Positions 11,660 through 21,649 of a DNA stretch of 64,000 nt are shown piece after piece (position 1 is the stretch's first letter; each line of letters begins with the position of its first letter). This stretch comes from Leptobrachium leishanense. Lineage: Eukaryota; Chordata; Amphibia; Anura; Megophryidae. The notes under the pieces were generated by a model. The model saw only the letters and a program-made list of their open reading frames with translations, did not search any database and had not been told where the DNA came from. The position numbers and the translations under genes are program-made. The stretch covers positions 57,529,422 through 57,593,421 of the forward strand of contig CM019069.1 in NCBI GenBank assembly GCA_009667805.1, given 5' to 3'.

Positions 11660-11875
11660 CCTTTTACAGCTCCGGTATCGGACTCGATGAGTCCGAATTC
11701 GGAGCTGTGTCTCTGCTGCAGGAGCCGGAGGAGACACTGTGTCTCCTCCGGCTCCTGGCAGCTTCACTGGCTGGGCGGGGCTCCAAGCAGCGTGTGGGGG
11801 CCTTCCAAGTACGCAAGCACATTGCTTTGGCTCCGCCCCCTCCACTCAGTGAAGCTGCGCACCGGAGATGGAGGG
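11660..11875. repeat. GC-rich stacked hairpins
   Basis: Three inverted repeats lie in a row: AGCTCCG...CGGAGCT (about 11668-11706); a long perfect stem GAGCCGGAGGAGACAC / GTGTCTCCTCCGGCTC (about 11722-11755); and GCTTCACTGG...CAGTGAAGC (about 11760-11856) with complementary GGGCGGGGC / GCTCCGCCCC inside. The block borders the minisatellite and probably belongs to the same repeat unit. Confidence 0.7.
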
Positions 11876-11954
11876 CCAGGGCTCAAGAGCAGAAAAAGAA
11901 AAGATAGAGAATAAGAGAAGTAAAGAAGAGCTTAAGGAAGGAAGACAGCGGAGT

Positions 11955-12615
11955 GGTGAGCCAGGGCCAGCCTAGACCCAGGGCCCAGACCCCAAGGCCC
12001 AGACCCAGGGCCCAGGCCCAGACCCCAAGGCCCAGGGCCCGGGCTCAGACCCCAAGGCCCAGACCCAGGGCCCAGACCCCAGAGACCAGATCCCAAGGCC
12101 CAGACCCGGGGACCAGACCCCAGATCCCAAGGCCCAGACCCAGGGACCAGATCCCAGATCCCAAGGCTCAGACCCCAAGGCCCAGACCCAGGGACCAGAC
12201 CCCAAGGCCCAGACCCCAAGGCCCAGACCCCCAGGGCCCAGACCCCCAGGGCCCAGACCCAGACCCCAAGGCCCAGGCCCAGACCCCAAGGCCCAGCCCC
12301 AGGGACTAGACCCAGGGACCAGGCCCCAAGGCCCAGACCTAGGGCCCAGACCCCAAGGCCCAGACCCCAGGGACCAGAGCCCAGACCTAGACCCCAGGGC
12401 CCAGATCCTGGGACCAGACCTCAGAGGCCCAGATCCCAAGGCCCGGGACCAGGCCCCAGCCCCAGAGCCCAGACCCAGGGCCCAGACCCTAAGGCCCAGA
12501 CCCCCGGGACCAGAGCCCAGACCCAGGGACCAGGCCCAGACCCCAGGGACCAGGCCCAACCTAGACCCAGGGTCCAGACCCCAAGGCCCAGCCCCAGGGA
12601 CAAGACCCCAAGACC
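11955..12615. repeat. Degenerate CCCAGACCC minisatellite
   Basis: Irregular tandem copies of short units such as CCCAGACCCCAAGG and CCCAGACCCAGGG. Long ORFs on both strands (Pro-Arg-Gln or Gly-Leu-Trp repeats) result from the repeat having no stops and are not genes. Confidence 0.9.
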
Positions 12616-13040
12616 TGACTCAGGGCCCAGACCCCAGGCCAGACTCAGGGCCCAGAACCCAGGCCAGACTCAGGGCCCAGACCCCAGGCCAGACTCAGGG
12701 CCCAGATCCCAGGCCAGACTCAGGGCCCAGACCCCAGGCCAGACTCAGGGCCCAGACCCCAGGCCAGACTCAGGGCCCAGACCCCAGGCCAGACTCAGGG
12801 CCCAGACCCCAGGCCAGACTCAGGGCCCAGACCCCAGGCCAGACTCAGGGCCCAGACCCCAGGCCAGACTCAGGGCCCAGACCCCAGGCCAGACTCAGGG
12901 CCCAGACCCCAGGCCAGACTCAGGGCCCAGACCCCAGGCCAGACTCAGGGCCCAGACCCCAGGCCAGACTCCGGGCCCAGACCCCAGGCCAGATGCAGGG
13001 CCCAAACCCCAGGCCAGACTCAGGGCCCAGACCCCAGGGA
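12616..13040. repeat. 25-bp minisatellite, 17 units
   Basis: Seventeen head-to-tail units of 25 bp. Each holds GACTCAGGGCCCAGACCCC and ends AGGCC. Most internal units are identical. Changes are concentrated at the ends: AGAACCC in unit 2, AGATCCC in unit 4, CCGGG in unit 15, TGCAGGG in unit 16. This homogenised core grew out of the irregular array to its left, and degenerate units continue to about 13195. The minus strand has GGGG and GGG runs in each unit and could form G-quadruplexes. Confidence 0.95.
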
Positions 13041-13195
13041 CCAGACCCCAAGGCCCAGTTCCAGGAACCAGAGCCCAGGGCCCAGCCCATACCCCAAGGC
13101 CCAGAGCACAGACCCCAAGGCCCAGAGCCCAGACTCCAAGGCCCAAACCATACCCAGGGCCTAGCCCAGGGACCAGACCCCAGACCCAAAGGCCA
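13041..13195. repeat. Degenerate right flank of the minisatellite
   Basis: Irregular CCCAGACCC / CCCAAGGCCCAG units like those of 11955-12615. Confidence 0.85.
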
Positions 13196-13199
13196 TCAT

Positions 13200-13345
13200 A
13201 TACAGCCTGTTACTGTGAGATTTGTTTCTGTGGATTCTGTGATACGTTCATACACAACGCATATTACTGTGAGCTTTATTGCTGTGGATTCTGTGATACG
13301 TTCATACACACTGCACATTACTGGGAGTTTTATTGCTGTGGTGCT
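13200..13345. repeat. Three tandem copies of a ~60-bp unit
   Basis: The unit contains ATTACTGTGAG, TTTATTGCTGTGGATTCTG and GATACGTTCATACACA, repeated about every 60 bp. The same unit occurs once inside the hAT-like element at 32486-33435 (near 32630-32680), so this stretch is probably an amplified piece of that family. Confidence 0.7.
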
Positions 13346-13449
13346 ATGTTATGTCCTTTTTTCTTTTTTTTTTTGAAGGGGGAGAAAAGCTGTTTGAGGT
13401 TGAGGGAGTGCCGGGGGGGGGGTGGCCCATCGTGAGGTTCAGTAAGGGG

Positions 13450-14565
13450 CCCCATTATTTCTGATGGCTGCCCTGACTGTGCACAAGGTACAAGAGCAGC
13501 TGGAACAAGAGTCCGCTGTATCCTGAAAGCTGCTGAATAAATATTATGGACTTCTTACAGGTAGAAATAAGTTTATTTGTTACAAAAACTTATTGTATGA
13601 CATTTGGTTTAAAAGCCATTAGAATTACTTTATAAGTGTGCTCTGGATTCTAAAAGAAAAAGCAGCTTACATATTACATTCTTGACGATGACCATGACAT
13701 ACACTAGACTAGACAAGACATACCATGGAGAAGCTCATAAAAGGCACTACACTTGATTGTGATTTAAGCAAATGAGTTTTAGCACAAACTAATTTTATTT
13801 TTGCCTTCTACATATATCAATTTTGTCATATCAAATGAAACGTCATGAACGCTACTGGCCAAATCTTTCACTTTGAATAATTCATTTTTATGTATATGTG
13901 TCTATTTAAATTTGATGTAAAATGTAATTTATTTAAATGCTTTTTTTTTTCTTTCTAAATATAGGTGATTATTTCAGCAAATCAGATACATTCCGGTTTG
14001 TAATTAATATATGTTCTAACACTGGACATCCTGGAAAAAATATATAAATTTTTAGGAGCACTTCAGAAGTAATGGTTTATAATAGCATAGGGCATATTGC
14101 ACTATTTTTTAGGAGCGGGCTGAAACGTTGACCATTTACACAATAAAGTTTTGCTAATTTTGGAAAAGTGCCGCCGGTATTTTGGACATATATATATATG
14201 CTTCATGCCGCATATGAAAATTACAGTAAATTTGAATCTTGTCCCTGTACAGTGCTGAGTGATCCCAGAACTCTCCTTGAATTCTGCTCTGTCCTTGGAT
14301 GTAGTAATTTAGCAGTAAAGTTTAACTTTTTATTACAGTGAGGGCAGGGGCTGCTCCTTGTAGCTTCTTTATAGTAATACAGAGTGGCAGGAGTGACATC
14401 TCCGAAAATGTCAATTCTACCAAGGTAGAACACTAATCTTGTGATACCAAGGTATGCAAAGGAGGGTTTTGCTCATTTTCCTTTAATTACAATGCAAAAT
14501 CATGTATACACATTTTTGGTAGTGAACTGGTTAATCAGCCATTACTTCAGATGAATGGTGCCGCC
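13450..14565. other. Unassigned intronic sequence
   Basis: AT-rich. One repeat-like tail is visible near 14110-14150, where CTGAAACGTTG is followed by AATAAA (14142-14147), like other motif-plus-polyA-signal pairs in this window. Nothing else recognised. Confidence 0.4.
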
Positions 14566-14569
14566 ATTA

Positions 14570-15828
14570 TTACTACCTCACAGGCTTGTTGCCTTGGGGT
14601 CCTCTTAGACTCTGATCTCTCCTTCACTCCTCACATTCAGTCACTAACCAAATCCTGCTACTTCTACCTAAGGCTAGGGTCAGACTAACGCATTTTTCGC
14701 GTTGTCCGTGAAAAATTGCGTTCGAACGAATGGACGTATTTTTTCCCGGAATATGCAATAGCGGTCATATGATGCGCATTTTCGTCCGTGATTTTGTACG
14801 GTTATCAATAAAACACTTTTTGCATCTGGACGTAATGTTGGCCGGACGTTAGCAGCGTCTGACGTCTCCAAATCATGCACACACGCCGCTAGCGGACGCA
14901 GCGCACTCTGTACGTCAGTACTAGCGGTTTGACGTTCTCGAAAAAATGCGTCTGTTTGCCACTTTTGTGCGGCCGTTCTTCGTATGCTGCCCGGCATTGG
15001 ACGTAATTTGCTGCTAGCGCGGCCGTGATTTAGTGCAGCTAAACGCACGTTAATACTGCGTTTGCCTGACCTTAGCCTAAAAACATTGCACCCATCCACC
15101 CCTTTCTTAATCAGGACTCTGCTAAAATGCTCATCCAAGCTCTTATTATCTCCCGCCTTGATTATTGTAACCGCCTTCTCGCTGACCTTAAGAAATCCCA
15201 GACTCTCCATCTGCAGTCTGTAATGAACGCCTGTGCCAGACTCTTCCACCTCACATCTCGCCCCTTTGGCAACCTATACACTGGCTCCCTATCTCCTATA
15301 GAATCCAATTCAAATTACTGGTGCTCACATACAAAGCTCTCCATAACCGCGCCCCTGCCTACATCTCCTCCCTCATTAGCAGGTATATCCCGCCCCAACC
15401 ACTTTGCTCTGCCAATGATCTGATGTTATCTTCACCCCGTACCCGCACCCCCAACTCTCGCCTCAGGACTTTTCCCGAGCTGCCCCCTTTCTATGGAACT
15501 CCCTCCCCCGCAACATCAGACTCTCCTCGTTTCTACTGGTCTTCAAGAAGACTCTGAAAACACATTACTTTAGAGAAGCCTATCGGCTCGCTACTTAATC
15601 CCATTGTACATTTCTAGCCCCCCTTTGCACCCCACTACTTCACATACTCTGCAACGTACCCTCACCTAGTGTGTCACCCCTCTCCTCTTAGATTGTAAGC
15701 TCTTGAGCAAGGTCCTCTCTCCTATGGTTCTTTGCGTTTAACTTGTATGTATATTTGTTATTCTGTCTCTCCCATTGTACAGCACTACAGAACTTGTAGG
15801 TGCTTTATAAATACCTGTAACTGTAACA
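14570..15828 (+). mobile_element. L2-type LINE 3' end, split by a MITE
   Basis: Before the MITE (to 14671) the sequence matches the L2 segment around 'LDSDLSFTPHIQSL' (here decayed). After it (from 15081) comes LIQALIISRLDYCN, ACARLFHL, LLTYKALHNRAPAYISSLI, then a frame change into the F-K-LKT region. Next comes the 3'UTR with TTAGATTGTAAGCTC and TGTACAGCACTACAG, ending in TGTAACTGTAAC at about 15828. Several frameshifts are present. The element is antisense to the PARD3B exon and its tail ends next to that exon's splice donor. Confidence 0.85.
14672..15077. mobile_element. PIF/Harbinger-type MITE, copy 1
   Basis: 406 bp with terminal inverted repeats GGCTAGGGTCAG / CTGACCTTAGCC, flanked by TAA on both sides (14669-14671, 15078-15080). 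A 3-bp TWA duplication is the hallmark of PIF/Harbinger transposons. It is CpG-rich and shares long segments (ACGCCGCTAGCGGACGCAGC, TACGTCAGTACTAGCGGTTT) with the copies at 20441 and 34815. No transposase, so mobilisation must be in trans. Confidence 0.88.
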
Positions 15829-15843
15829 AAAAAAACAACATAC

Positions 15844-15979
15844 CCAGTTCTGGTCATAGTCTAAAGGTCTTTCCATCCTGCTCTCCTCTTCATATAGTGC
15901 GAAACCATCACGTCTGGCTTGATGGTATTCCATTCGTAGCTGCTGAATACGGTCTGCATTCCCAGATGTTGATCGGCCA
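15844..15979 (-). CDS. PARD3B: PARD3B internal exon (C-terminal region)
   Basis: PARD3B is a PAR-3 family scaffold with three PDZ domains that acts at cell junctions in epithelial polarity. This exon lies beyond the PDZ region, towards the C-terminus. On the minus strand it is bounded by an acceptor with a pyrimidine tract (CCTCTTCATTTTCAG, upstream of 15979) and a donor TGG|GTATGT (below 15844). It is 136 nt: one base completing a split codon, then 45 open codons. The translation shows DRIQQLRMEYHQARRDGF, LYEEESR and ends RPLDYDQNW. This matches the PARD3B pattern DRIQ-LR-EY-QARR-GF-LYE...RP..YD..W recalled from the mammalian protein. The PARD3 paralogue has a DRIQ-LR-EF-QA segment here but lacks the GF-LYE part. 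No neighbouring PARD3B exon was found in the window, so the flanking introns exceed 15 kb and 48 kb. Confidence 0.85.
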
Positions 15980-17518
15980 CTGAAAATGAAGAGGACACAA
16001 TAAATACATATTTATAACCAGCGTTTAGTGGAAGGTGCTCACTTGCTCCAATGCAAATTCTTAATGTTTACACATATTATTAACAATGGAGCCTGTTACC
16101 ATCTGGATGGCGAAAAATGCTCATAAGGAGTATAACTGCTTTGTGAATAAAAATCAGTATCTCAGACAATGACATTTTTCTTAAGATTGTCCATGAAATA
16201 GATGAACATGAATATTCAGTGCTTTTGAAAACAATGGAGGAAAACAGTTCTCTCGCTGACCAATATAAGGAAAAATGTTGGGGAACAGAAGAAAAAACAA
16301 AACATAAACTTGAGATAAATCTACACCTACATCTACACAAAAGAAAGCATTTTTAGTTAGAAAAAAACCCGTAGAACCGAGATGAGATAAAAACCATACG
16401 ACACATTTTCCAACTGGAGACAGCAGTCTTTGATCATCTATTTTTTATTTTGTTGGCTCCTGGTGGGCTTTCATAATTCATATACACCTCGCTTCTATAT
16501 AATGACCTTTACCGATCCTAAACTAACCAGACGTGTGTTAAAACTCTTAAAACTCTTCCAAATGTCACACGGCACAGTGTATCGGGAGCTCACGCGTCTT
16601 TTCTAAATCCGTGAAAGCAATATTGCTGAGGATTCTAGAGCTGGCGAAGGGATTAAAGGGGAGGATGACAGCAGCAGGACACGATAGCCTCAGAAAATCC
16701 ACAAAATCAAATAAAATACAATAGCATGAAAATTTCCGTTAGCACATATGAAAATCCAATACGCAGAGGAGGTGTTTTTTTTTTAACATTTCGGGTGGGA
16801 AGGAGGAGACGAGTACTGGTCAGCATCAACTGAAACAACGCTTAAAAACACAGTGGCACTCTCCTATACAGCAAGCTGCAAAATGTATTCATCATTTATA
16901 AGAACAACAATGTCCACTGAGCATAGGATATTTATTTGTAATTATTTCACAGCCCCTGCTCTATAAGTATGCATGGATTTCGACCAGGAATAGTGAAAGA
17001 TATACACAGTAATCCCTGTCACATTGTCAATAAAATCTTGTTGAACATTTATCTTTGAGGACTGATTCACCCGACTGATTTAAGAAGCAAGATGAAACTT
17101 TCTTAAGGATGATGGATAGGTGATTGACCCATGTGAAATACAGTGGAACAGGTCTGTAACCAGGTTATGCCTCCCACGGTGTAACGGTAAGATCCATCCG
17201 TCTGCTTAGCGATTCACTCCAACGTCCAAACACAAAGGGTCTCTACTGAAGGATCGTCCAAATTCCTGTAAACTAATCATCTTGCCACGGGATTTTATCG
17301 ATAAGATGTATAGGCTGGAAAACTCATTGTTTATGTTATAGTGACTGGGTAGAAATTGTAAGTTGTAAAGAACTTTGTAAAGGACACATAAACCACCACT
17401 AGCGTTGGAATGACAAGGGTGTCCATATCGCAAGCGCAAAAAAAAATGTGCAGCAATTGCCCCTCTATAAACCAGGTATAAAGTGATTTCATATTAGCAA
17501 AATCACTTTATACACCAT
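15980..17518 (-). other. PARD3B intron, unassigned
   Basis: The first ~20 nt next to the exon form the polypyrimidine tract and acceptor. Beyond that the sequence is AT-rich without recognised repeats, apart from a small inverted repeat near 17478-17512 (AAAGTGATTT / AAATCACTTT-like). Confidence 0.5.
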
Positions 17519-17844
17519 TTAACCTCTTGTCGCTGCGAGGTGTACTATGCCGTCCTCGCGGCAGGTGGGACTGAACGCTGCAGGGCAGCATAGCTATTCG
17601 ACCCTGGTGGCATCTATGGGCCGCGACAGGCTCATCCACCAGTTGGCGCGTGTCAATGGCTGCTGCGGGACGGCCTGAACTCAGGCCACCTCCCTCCCTG
17701 CAGCCAATGATGTGTCAGGTTCATAGGTGGGCTGATCGAGGGGCCCACCACAGCAGAGGGCAAGTCAGAGCGTACTAGTACACCCTGCCAGCATTAACAC
17801 CACCTCCCCCCACCGGGGCCGACCCATCCGGTGGTAAGGGTTAA
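17519..17844. mobile_element. TTAA-flanked MITE, piggyBac-like
   Basis: 318 bp of GC-rich sequence between TTAA tetranucleotides (17519-17522 and 17841-17844). The ends read CCTCTTGTCGC and, inverted, CCCTTACCACC. The TTAA target and CCYTT ends fit piggyBac-type non-autonomous elements. A related GC-rich element starts at 63682. No coding capacity. Confidence 0.6.
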
Positions 17845-20060
17845 AAAAAACACACACACTGCACCTGTTCTCACCTCCAAGGCTCCCGGCAAGCCCCCCC
17901 CCCCCCAATCCATTGAATTTTCTCATGCAGGAATTGGAATAATAGTACCTCTGTCTCTTTCCAGCAGACCTTCTACATCACAAGATCTAATTTTCGATCT
18001 CTCTCGCAGGTCCCCCAGGAACATTCATTGGTGTCCTATGGACTCCAGAGCGTATCCCGTGATTGTGTCTCTGTCGCCAATCATAGCAGTAATAACTTGT
18101 TCTACTACTGTAATATCACTGATAACCCATTCGCGATCCAAGGTGGGTACAGGAAGCGGTAATTCAGCAAGCTTGTGATCGCAGATTGCCGCTCCTAAAA
18201 GACTACAAGAGTCCTCGGCTATTTACAGACGGTGGGTTAAACAATGACATACCGAAAATTATATTGTATGTAAAAGTAAGCTATAAAATAAAAGAATCAA
18301 CTAATAAATCCATGTATGTTCTGTACCATGTATATATTCTAAAACATTTCTATACACTCGTCTTCGCAGCGTTCATTGGACGTCTTCGTGCCATGAGTGC
18401 TTTGCCAAATGCTCAGACCTAATGCAATTCCAATAAGCAGGTAATCCCTTGTAGTGAGATGAACAGATTTTCCATTCCAGCCAAAAACATTAAAATATCA
18501 AAGACCACTGGAAATGGAAAATCTCCACTAACCACAATGAATCAGACCTAGACTTTTAATAGTAATAGTTATTCTTGTAAAAGCCAGAAGGTATCCAAGT
18601 ATTACTACTTTAAATTGGATCTTGCTGGGTGTCCAAGCCTACCATGTATTTTAATCTTGCCACTGGTCTTGAATTTTAGCTTTGCCGATTTAAATATAGA
18701 ATCTGGGCTCTCGTTCATTAAAGCTGTGAAATGTGAAAAAGCCACAGGTAATATAATGCATTTAAACCATTTTATTACATATTTCCCATTCATGGAGATA
18801 ATAAGTATTATTATGGACAACTATGTAACACAATAAAATTGAGATTACGATGACCATCATAATTATAGGCTTCCAAGCGTCTGCCTACACTTTCTTCAGC
18901 CAAGAAGATGTCAGACATGTCATGCTGCAATTGATGAACCCTTGCATTCACTTTAATGGTAGTAGGAGTAAATGCAAAGATCGTCTTTAGAAGTATGGGA
19001 ACTCCAAGATTTCTGCTTCTCAATTAACCATGGACACGTCACACTTAATCCATCACTCAACATGCAGCTTTGAAACATAAAGGTACCCTGGATATTTGGG
19101 AATCTTTATGATAATTGTAATAAATATCTTAGGTTTCTACTGATTTAATAAAGATATGATTGGAACCTAATTAAAGCTCATCAGTATGTAGGTCAAAGAG
19201 AACTCTGTTCCCTCTGGAAAAGTAGCGGCGGAACTGCGTTCCCTGCTTTCCCGACCCCTGTGCAAAGGCCTATGATTAAGTGAGTAGTCCCACAGGACAG
19301 TAGGCCGACAATGAAGTAATCATCCAGAATCATAGGGTAAATGTGACCAGATGCACAATGTGCTCTCAAAAAGGGCCACTTATGTGGGAGTATGTGGAAT
19401 CATCATTCAGGAAACCCGTGATATCAGGCCTCTCTAACAGGAAAGAGGTGGACATGTAGTGGCTTTGCTTCTTCTATAGGACCTGATCATTCCTTATAAA
19501 TAATATTCACCGTGTTCATTCCTGTATTCCACAATAATATATTGTCAAATCCCCATCCAGAATAACAGATTTAATCTGTAATATAAATTTACATTTATAG
19601 TAGAACAATGATTGACGGCATTTTAAAAATGCCAACGCTGCTTTAAATTGAATACAAGAAAGCCATGTTATCACCCGTGATAAACCATACAACGGTAGGT
19701 GTTGAATCCTCGTATATGCAGAGATATTAGACCTTTAAGGTTTGCACGGTTTAATTTCAAAAGGGATATTCTGGTAGCGTTTTATTTTAGCCTAAATATA
19801 TGCTATATGCTACCGACTGCATCATCATCCTCTGTAAAAGTTTAAAAAAAGCTTGCAATATGTCATTTATCATTACCTTTTTATCTTACTTCCTGCACTT
19901 TTACTGTATTTTTTATTTAGACTTGTATTGCAGCTTTCCATCATATCAGCCAAATGGGAACTCCGTTCCTTTTGCTAAAATAGTGAGAGAACTGAGTTCT
20001 CAATTGTTCCCCCCTGAACTTGACCTGTGAAACATTTGCAGTTTTCTACCAACTCACCAT
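17845..20060. other. Mostly unassigned intron; possible old MITE 19190-20030
   Basis: A C-run lies at 17897-17906. At 19190-19260 and 19945-20030 there are inverted segments sharing GGTCAA and GAACT-GTTCC phrases with the element at 35326-35619, suggesting an older, longer member of that family. Its exact ends could not be fixed. A minus-strand ORF at 18811-19023 has no splice context or recognised domain. Confidence 0.35.
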
Positions 20061-20440
20061 TTACATAGGCTGAAGGAAAAAAAAGACGACTTGCGTCCAT
20101 CGAGTTCAGCCTTTCACACATCACCTACTGTGGTTGATTTAAAAGAAGGCAAAAAACCCAGTCTGACGCGCTCGCCAATATGCAACACACTGGGGAAAAA
20201 ATTCCTTCTTGACCCCAGAATGGTGTCAGATTCCTCCTTGGATCAAGAAGCTTTTATCCACAATTTAAATATTATAACCCTTAATATTCTGTTTTTGCAG
20301 GAAGTCATCCAGTCGTTGCTTAAAACTCTGTACAGACACTGACCCAACCACCTCAACAGGCAGAGAATTCCACTTTATTGTTCTCACTGTAAAATAACCC
20401 TTCCTATGCTTTAGGCTGAATTTCTTTGCATCCAGTCTAA

Positions 20441-20852
20441 GGCAAGGGTCAGACAAACGCATTTTTCGCATCGTCCGTAAAAAAGTGAATCCGAATGCAT
20501 GGACGTACTTTTTCATGGAAGACGCGATAGCGGTTATACGATGCACAATTTCAGCCGTGATTTCATACGGATCCAAACCAGGAAACTTTGGGTGTCTGGA
20601 CGTTATGAAGGCCGGACATGAGCAGCGTCTGACGTCTAATAATCACGCACACACGCCGCTATGCGGACGCAGCGCACTCTGTACGTCAGTACTAGCGGTT
20701 CGACGTTCTTGCGAAAATGCTTTCGGTTGCCGCTTGCGTTGCGCGGCCAAAACTTCATGTGTGGGCCTGTGTTGGATGTCATTTGCTGCTACCACGGCTG
20801 TCATAAAGGGCGGGTAAACGCACGTTCGCACTGCGTTCGTCTGACCCCAGCC
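20441..20852. mobile_element. PIF/Harbinger-type MITE, copy 2
   Basis: 412 bp. Ends are GGCAAGGGTCAG and CTGACCCCAGCC, with TAA on both sides (20438-20440, 20853-20855). It has the same orientation and subfamily as copy 1. It sits inside the CR1-type LINE, whose reading (TRGHH then RLDAKKF) resumes across it. Confidence 0.88.
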
Positions 20853-20893
20853 TAAATGGTGACCTCGTGTCCCGTGTATAGTCCTGTTAATGA

Positions 20894-21003
20894 ATATTCA
20901 CATAATTGTCAGAAGCCAAGTTGAAATTCAGAACTGTTACTCTCAGACATTGTGCGCCTCTCGCATTACCTGAAACCGGGAAATGCATAAATAATACCTG
21001 ACT
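20894..21003. repeat. Left copy of a 110-bp inverted pair
   Basis: Identical by eye to the reverse complement of 21538-21647. The segment runs from ATATTCACATAATTGTCAGA to AATACCTGACT. Confidence 0.85.
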
Positions 21004-21537
21004 AGGTATTCCAGACAATGGTTTATAATGACCCCGTATATATTTATATAAAGTTATCAGATCCCCTCTAAATCGCCTTTTCTCTAAACAGGTTTAAGCT
21101 TGTTAGTCTTTCCTCATAACTTTAACCTTCCATTCCCCTTATTAATTTAGTCACCCGTCTCTGCACTTTTGTTCTAGCGCCCTTCTGTAAAACAGGTGCG
21201 CAAAATTGCACGACATATTCAAGGTGCGCCTTACCATTGATTTATAAAAGAGGCAAAATTATGTTTTTCATTTTGTGAATTAAACTTATCCCTGGTTTTG
21301 AATATTCATCTGCTCGTATAGGACATCATCGCAAAATCTAAAGCATTTTAACATCAAACAAAGCATGAATAGAAGCTGTCAATGCACAAACCGTGATCTC
21401 CATAAGAAAACTGTATCCAAGCATCAGAATGTAGAATATTTTTCAAATTCCAAAAGCCTGCTGAGAGCCCAGCCATTCGTGGGTTAATATGCAGTCCATA
21501 AAGTTTATATTGAAAGGGATTTATGCTACAGACTTGC

Positions 21538-21647
21538 AGTCAGGTATTATTTATGCATTTCCCGGTTTCAGGTAATGCGAGAGGCGCACAATGTCTGAGA
21601 GTAACAGTTCTGAATTTCAACTTGGCTTCTGACAATTATGTGAATAT
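21538..21647. repeat. Right copy of a 110-bp inverted pair
   Basis: Inverted partner of 20894-21003; about 534 bp separate the copies. This copy lies in unassigned sequence, the other inside a LINE. Confidence 0.85.
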
Positions 21648-21649
21648 AT

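Larger units (their letters stand above)
20062..21240 (-). mobile_element. CR1/jockey-group LINE 3' end, twice interrupted
   Basis: Reading right to left: HLEYVVQF near 21230, QRRVTKLIRGMEG, SYEERLTSLNLF, then after the interruptions TRGHH-, RLDAKKFSLKHRKGYFTV, WNSLPVEVV, SFKQRLDDF, and a tail with CTGAACTCGATGGACGCAAG followed by a T-run. This order is the C-terminal half of a CR1-group reverse transcriptase. The copy is split by a MITE (20441-20852) and by a 110-bp segment (20894-21003) that belongs to an inverted pair. Frameshifts are present. Confidence 0.8.

Noticed and set aside
12616..13040. Regular 25-bp repeats as a possible CRISPR array
   Set aside because: Units are directly adjacent with no unique spacers, and the context is a eukaryotic intron.
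11953..13376. Long ORFs on both strands (up to 195 codons) of Pro-Arg-Gln or Gly-Leu-Trp repeats
   Set aside because: They arise because the CCCAGACCC minisatellite lacks stops in several frames; composition is purely repeat-derived.
18811..19023. Minus-strand ORF with a helical-looking segment (VHQLQHDMSDIFLAEESVG)
   Set aside because: No splice sites, no recognised family; could be a tiny retrocopy remnant but there is nothing to support it.
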